Part shown: piece by piece, positions 10,246 to 13,821 of the stretch
Position numbering within the stretch: the first letter of the stretch is position 1
Layout of the letters: each line of letters starts with the position of its first letter
Source of the DNA: Saccoglossus kowalevskii
Lineage: Eukaryota > Hemichordata > Enteropneusta > Harrimaniidae
Length of the DNA: 13,821 nt
Reading direction: 5' to 3'
NCBI RefSeq assembly: GCF_000003605.2
Contig: NW_003134500.1
Coordinates: forward strand, 1-13,821
The notes under the pieces: generated by a model
Seen by the model: the letters and a program-made list of their open reading frames with translations, nothing else
Told to the model about the DNA's origin: nothing
The model's database searches: none
Position numbers and translations under genes: made by a program

Positions 10246-10455
10246 GAAGTGCTACAAGACTTCCTACTAGATTAGTGTGATGGAACCATTAACTGGACCT
10301 GAAGTGTTACAAGACTTTCTACTAGATTAGTGTGATAGAACCATTAAGTGGACCTGAAGTGTTACAAAACTTTCCACTAGATTAGTGTGATAGAACCATT
10401 AAGTGGACCTGAAGTGTTACAAGACTTCCTACTAGATTAGCGTGATGGAACCATT

Positions 10456-10498
10456 AAGTGGACCTGAGTGTTACAAACTTCCTACTAGAGGAACCATT
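10456..10498. repeat. Short 43-bp monomer (10-bp deletion plus two single-base losses)
   Basis: Reads CTAGAGGAACC like 10191-10235, so it has the 10-bp deletion. It is also one base short at GAGTG (a full monomer has six bases there) and at ACAAACTT (normally ACAAGACTT or ACAAAACTT). These two losses begin the indel cluster that runs to 10581. Confidence 0.88.
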
Positions 10499-10606
10499 AT
10501 GTGGACCTGAAGTGTTACAAGACTTCCCATTAGATTAGTATGATGGAACCATTAAGTGGACTGATGTGTTACAAGACTTCTACTAGATTAGTGTGATGGA
10601 ACCCTT
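10499..10606. repeat. Junction monomers before block H copy 3
   Basis: Two monomers: 55 bp at 10499-10553, starting ATGTGG with CCCATTAG, and 53 bp at 10554-10606, which has lost one C at GGACTG (near 10560) and one at TTCTAC (near 10580). The second ends GGAACCCTT, as do the monomers that precede block H copies 1 and 2. Confidence 0.85.
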
Positions 10607-10936
10607 AAGTGGACCTGAAGTGTTACAAGACTTCCTACTAGATTAGTATGATGGAACCATAGAGTGGATCTGATGTGTTACACGACTTCCTACTACATTA
10701 GTGTGATGGAACCATTAAGTGGACCTGATGTGTTACAAGACTTCCTACTAGATTAGTGTGATGGAACCCTTAAGTGGACCTGATGTGTTACAAGACTTCC
10801 TACTAGATTAGTATGATGGAACCATTGAGTGGATCTGATGTGTTACACGACTTCCTACTACATTAGTGTGATGGAACCATTAAGTGGATCTGATGTGTTA
10901 CACGACTTCCTACTAGATTAGTGTGATGGAACCTTT
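10607..10936. repeat. 165-bp trimer duplication inside block H copy 3
   Basis: GAGTGGATC monomers start at 10662 and 10827, 165 bp apart, matching the doubled trimer of copies 1 and 2. Confidence 0.87.
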
Positions 10937-11980
10937 AAGTGGACTTGAGGTGTTCCAAGATTTCCTACTAGATGAGTGTGATGGAACCATTAAGTGGACC
11001 TGATGTGTTACAAGACTTCCTACTAGATTAGTGTGATTGAACCATAAGGTGGACCTGAGCTGCTACAAGACTTCCCACTAGATTAGTGTGATGGAAACAT
11101 TAAGTGGACCTGAAGTGTTACAAGACTTCCCTCTAGATTAGTGTGATGGAAACATTAAGTGGACCTGATGTGTTACAAGATTTCCTACTAGATTAGTGTG
11201 ATGGAACCTTTAAGTGGACTTGAGGTGTTCCAAGATTTCCTACTAGATTAGTGTGATTGAACCATAAGGTGGACCTGTGGTGTTACAAGACTTCCCACTA
11301 GATTAGTGTGATGGAAACATTAAGTGGACCTGAAGTGTTACAAGACTTCCCACTAGATTAGTGTGATGGAAACATTAAGTGGACCTGAGCTGCTACAAGA
11401 CTTCCCACTAGATTAGTGTGATGGAACCATTAAGTGGACCTGATGTGTTACAAGACCTCCTACTAGATTAGTGTGATGGAACCATTAAGTGGACCTGATG
11501 TGTTACAAGATTTCCTACGAGATTAGTGTGATGGAACCATTAAGTGGACCTGATGTGTTACATGACTTCCCATTAGATTAGTGTGATGGAAACATTAAGT
11601 GGACCTGATGTGTTACAAGACTTCCTACTAGATTAGTGTGATTGAACCATAAGGTGGACCTGAGCTGCTACAAGACTTCCCACTAGATTAGTGTGATGGA
11701 AACATTAAGTGGACCTGAAGTGTTACAAGACTTCCCACTAGATTAGTGTGATGGAAACATTAAGTGGACCTGATGTGTTACAAGACTTCCTACTAGATTA
11801 GTGTGATTGAACCATACGGTGGACCTGAGCTGCTACTAGACTTCCCACTACATTAGTGTGATGGAACATTAAGTGGACCTGAGCTGTTACAAAACTTCCT
11901 ACTAGATTAGTGTGATAGAACCATTAAGTGGACCTGAAGTGTTAGAAGACTTCCTACTAGATTAGTGTGATAGGACCATT
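10607..11980. repeat. Block H, copy 3 (25 monomers, 1374 bp)
   Basis: Monomers 1-26 of block H in order, offset 5126 bp from copy 2, with monomer 22 (GTGGTG) missing and monomer 24 one A short (GGAACATT near 11866). Monomers 27-29 are absent because block A begins at 11981. It shares GCTACTAGAC with copy 2, but its CGGTGG variant sits at monomer 24 (11817), whereas in copy 2 it sits at monomer 20 (6526). The monomer 1 variants GAAGTG and CCATAGAG are private. Confidence 0.9.
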
Positions 11981-12361
11981 AAGTGGACTGAAGTGTTACA
12001 AGACATCTACTAGATTAGTGTGATAGAACCATTAAGTGGACTGAAGTGTTACAAGACTTTCTACTAGATTAGTGTGATGGAACCATTAAGTTGACTGAGG
12101 TGTTACAAAACTTCCTACTAGATTAGTGTGATAGAACCATTAAGTGGACCTGAAGTGTTACAAAACTTTCTACTAGATTAGTGTGATAGATCCATTAAGT
12201 GGACCTGAGGTGTTACAAAACTTCCTACTAGATTAGTGTGATGGAACCATTAAGTGGACCTGATGTGTTACAAGACTTCCTACTAGATTAGTGTGATAGA
12301 ACCATTAAGTGGACCTGATGTGTTACAAGACTTCCTACTAGATTAGTGTGATGGAAACATT

Positions 12362-12406
12362 AAGTGGACTTGAGTTGTTACAATACTTCCTACTTGAGGA
12401 ACTATT
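12362..12406. repeat. Short 45-bp monomer, TTGAGG form (block A copy 3)
   Basis: Same sequence form as 1541-1585, including AATAC and ACTTGAGGAACTATT. Confidence 0.95.
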
Positions 12407-12461
12407 AAGTGGACCTGAAGTGTTACAAGACTTCCTACTAGATTAGTGTGATAGAACCATT

Positions 12462-12506
12462 AAGTGGACCTGAAGTGTTACAAGACTTCCTACTCGAGGA
12501 ACCATT
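12462..12506. repeat. Short 45-bp monomer, CTCGAG form (block A copy 3)
   Basis: Carries the 10-bp deletion; CTCGAG lies at 12493-12498. It follows the TTGAGG-form short monomer after one full monomer, as in every block A copy. Confidence 0.95.
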
Positions 12507-13277
12507 AAGTGGACATGAAGTGTTACAAGACTTCTTACTAGATTAGTGTGATAGAACCATTGAGTGGACTTGAAGTGTGACAAGACTTCCTACTAGATTA
12601 GTGTGATAGAACCATTAAGTGGACCTGAAGTGTTACAAGACTTCCTACTAGATTAGTGTGATAGAACCATTAAGTGGACCTGAAGTGTTACAAGACTTCC
12701 TACTAGATTAGTGTGATAGAACCATTGAGTGGACCTGAAGTGTTACAAAACTTCCTACTAAATTAGTGTGATGGAACCATTAAGTGGACCTGAAGTGTTA
12801 CAAGACTTCCTACTAGATTAGTGTGATAGAACCATTGAGTAGACCTGAAGTTTTACAAAACTTCCTACTAGAATAGTGTGATAGAAACATTAAGTGGACC
12901 TGAAGTGTTAGAAGACTTCCTACTAGATTAGTGTGATAGAACCATTGACTGGACCTGAAGTGTTACAAGACTTTCCTACTAGATTAGTGTGATAGAATCA
13001 CTAAGTGGACCTGAAGTGTTACAAAACTTCCTACTAGATTAGTGTGATAGAACCACTAAGTGGACCTGAAGTGTTACAACACTTTCTACTAGATTAGTGT
13101 GATAGAACCATTAAGTGGACCTGAAGTGTTACAAAACTTTCTACTAGATTAGTGTGATAGATCCATTAAGTGGACCTGATGTGTTACAAGACTTCCTACT
13201 AGATTAGTGTGATAGAACCATTAAGTGGACCTGATGTGTTACAAGACTTCCTACTAGATTAGTGTGATGGAAACATT

Positions 13278-13322
13278 AAGTGGACTTGAGTTGTTACAAT
13301 ACTTCCTACTTGAGGAACTATT
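13278..13322. repeat. Short 45-bp monomer, TTGAGG form (block A copy 4)
   Basis: Same form as 12362-12406, with AATAC and the 10-bp deletion. Confidence 0.95.
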
Positions 13323-13377
13323 AAGTGGACCTGAAGTGTTACAAGACTTCCTACTAGATTAGTGTGATAGAACCCTT

Positions 13378-13422
13378 AAGTGGACCCGAAGTGTTACAAG
13401 ACTTCCTACTCGAGGAACCATT
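13378..13422. repeat. Short 45-bp monomer, CTCGAG form (block A copy 4)
   Basis: CTCGAG lies at 13409-13414. This copy has the private change GACCCGAAG, which creates a second CpG in the monomer. Confidence 0.94.
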
Positions 13423-13821
13423 AAGTGGACCTGAAGTGTTACAAGACTTCTTACTAGATTAGTGTGATAGAACCATTGAGTGGACTTGAAGTGTGACAAG
13501 ACTTCCTACTAGATTAGTGTGATAGAACCATTAAGTGGACCTGAAGTGTTACAAGACTTCCTACTAGATTAGTGTGATAGAACCATTAAGTGGACCTGAA
13601 GTGTTACAAGACTTCCTACTAGATTAGTGTGATAGAACCATTGAGTGGACCTGAAGTGTTACAAAACTTCCTACTAGATTAGTGTGATGGAACCATTAAG
13701 TGGACCTGAAGTGTTACAAGACTTCCTACTAGATTAGTGTGATAGAACCATTGAGTGGACCTGAAGTTTTACAAAACTTCCTACTAGAATAGTGTGATAG
13801 AAACATTAAGTGGACCTGAGA

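Larger units (their letters stand above)
11981..13112. repeat. Block A, copy 3 (starts at monomer 8)
   Basis: Begins with the AGACATC monomer (block A monomer 8) directly after a block H monomer 26, so block A monomers 1-7 are absent. The first three monomers are 53, 54 and 54 bp because of four lost C residues. From 12142 on the register is clean except for an extra T near 12971. It mixes variants of copies 1 and 2: AAACTTTCT, AATAC, GTGTGAC and the extra monomer as in copy 1; CTAGATT at monomer 14, CTTCTTACT and ACAACAC as in copy 2. Confidence 0.88.
1..13821. repeat. 55-bp satellite array, 253 complete monomers
   Basis: The whole window is a head-to-tail tandem array with no interruption, inversion or foreign insert. 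The 55-bp consensus reads AAGTGGACCTGAAGTG at 1-16, TTACAAGACTTCCT at 17-30, ACTAGATTAGTGTGAT at 31-46 and GGAACCATT at 47-55. The count closes exactly: positions 2-13807 equal 243 monomers of 55 bp, nine of 45 bp, one of 43 bp, and a net of minus seven from separate single-base indels. Coding is excluded: plus-strand stops fall at consensus positions 10, 33, 38, 43 and the 55/1 junction, and the minus strand has stops in two frames, while the 55-bp period rotates the frame each copy. On the consensus, minus-strand open runs are limited to about 29 codons. No promoter, RNA gene, transposon end or unique sequence is visible. Satellite DNA of this kind is usual in eukaryotic heterochromatin; family and species are not recognised. 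Confidence 0.97.
13113..13821. repeat. Block A, copy 4 (starts at monomer 11, cut by window end)
   Basis: Starts with the AAACTTTCT/TAGATCC monomer (block A monomer 11), 971 bp after its counterpart at 12142, then skips monomer 12, so later markers are 916 bp from those in copy 3. Copies 3 and 4 thus form a local tandem repeat of 18 (or 17) monomers. AACCCTTAAG (near 13371) and GACCCGAAG (near 13384) are private. The window stops 14 bp into monomer 25. Confidence 0.88.

Noticed and set aside
1-13821. Protein-coding tandem repeat
   Set aside because: The 55-bp period is not a multiple of three and the consensus has stops in every plus frame and two minus frames, so frames close within about 20-30 codons on either strand.
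1-13821. CRISPR array
   Set aside because: Conserved and variable zones alternate, but there are no unique spacers: the variable zone differs only by a few point variants, and no cas-like gene is present.
1-13821. Plasmid iterons or a bacterial replication origin
   Set aside because: 253 monomers with long higher-order blocks far exceed iteron clusters, and no replication gene or AT-rich unwinding region is visible.
1-13821. CENP-B box in the monomer
   Set aside because: The CENP-B box needs CpG-containing TTCG and CGGG elements; the consensus has no CpG and no similar motif.
1-13821. Telomeric or rDNA spacer repeat
   Set aside because: No short G-rich telomere unit and no rRNA-like sequence or Pol I promoter element is seen anywhere in the window.
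1-13821. Transposable element or insertion within the array
   Set aside because: The monomer count closes to the base across the whole window, leaving no room for an inserted segment.

Overview
The window is one uninterrupted tandem-repeat array and holds no gene that can be supported. Its repeat is a 55-bp monomer, about 40% GC. From position 2 to 13807 I can account for every base as 253 complete monomers: 243 of the 55-bp form, 10 of a short form (nine of 45 bp, one of 43 bp), and 11 further net-accounted single-base losses or gains outside the 43-bp unit (net -7). A 14-bp partial monomer closes the window. Both edges lie inside the array, so its true ends are not seen. Arrays of this size and hierarchy are typical of eukaryotic satellite DNA (centromeric, pericentromeric, subtelomeric or other heterochromatin). 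I do not recognise the family or species.

The consensus monomer, read in pieces: positions 1-16 AAGTGGACCTGAAGTG, 17-30 TTACAAGACTTCCT, 31-46 ACTAGATTAGTGTGAT, 47-55 GGAACCATT. Positions 31-46 are nearly invariant; positions 11-16 and a few sites at 23-30 and 47-52 vary and define recognisable monomer types. The consensus has stops in all three plus-strand frames and two of three minus-strand frames. Because 55 is not a multiple of three, the frame rotates in each copy, so no long reading frame can survive on either strand.

The monomers are ordered into higher-order blocks, named here only for this window. Block A (rich in GAAGTG and GATAGAACC monomers, carrying two short monomers) occurs at 771-2235, 7626-9035, 11981-13112 and 13113-13821 (cut by the window end), with a diverged partial relative around 9856-10245. 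Block H is a 29-monomer, 1595-bp higher-order repeat at 3886-5480, directly followed by a 28-monomer copy at 5481-7020 and a 25-monomer copy at 10607-11980. A third block, C, occurs at 441-770, 2456-3005 and 3446-3885. The remaining segments are mixtures of the same monomer types.

The blocks look like products of repeated segmental duplication, unequal exchange and gene conversion: copies differ by about 1% plus gain or loss of whole monomers, and block A copies 3 and 4 are mosaics of variants from earlier copies. Single-base indels are absent (net) across 166-10455 but cluster at 1-110, 10456-10581 and 11866-12097. The last two clusters bracket block H copy 3, which points either to assembly joins of lower base accuracy or to error-prone repair at rearrangement junctions. 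I found no exotic coding system; the interest is in the architecture of the satellite itself.
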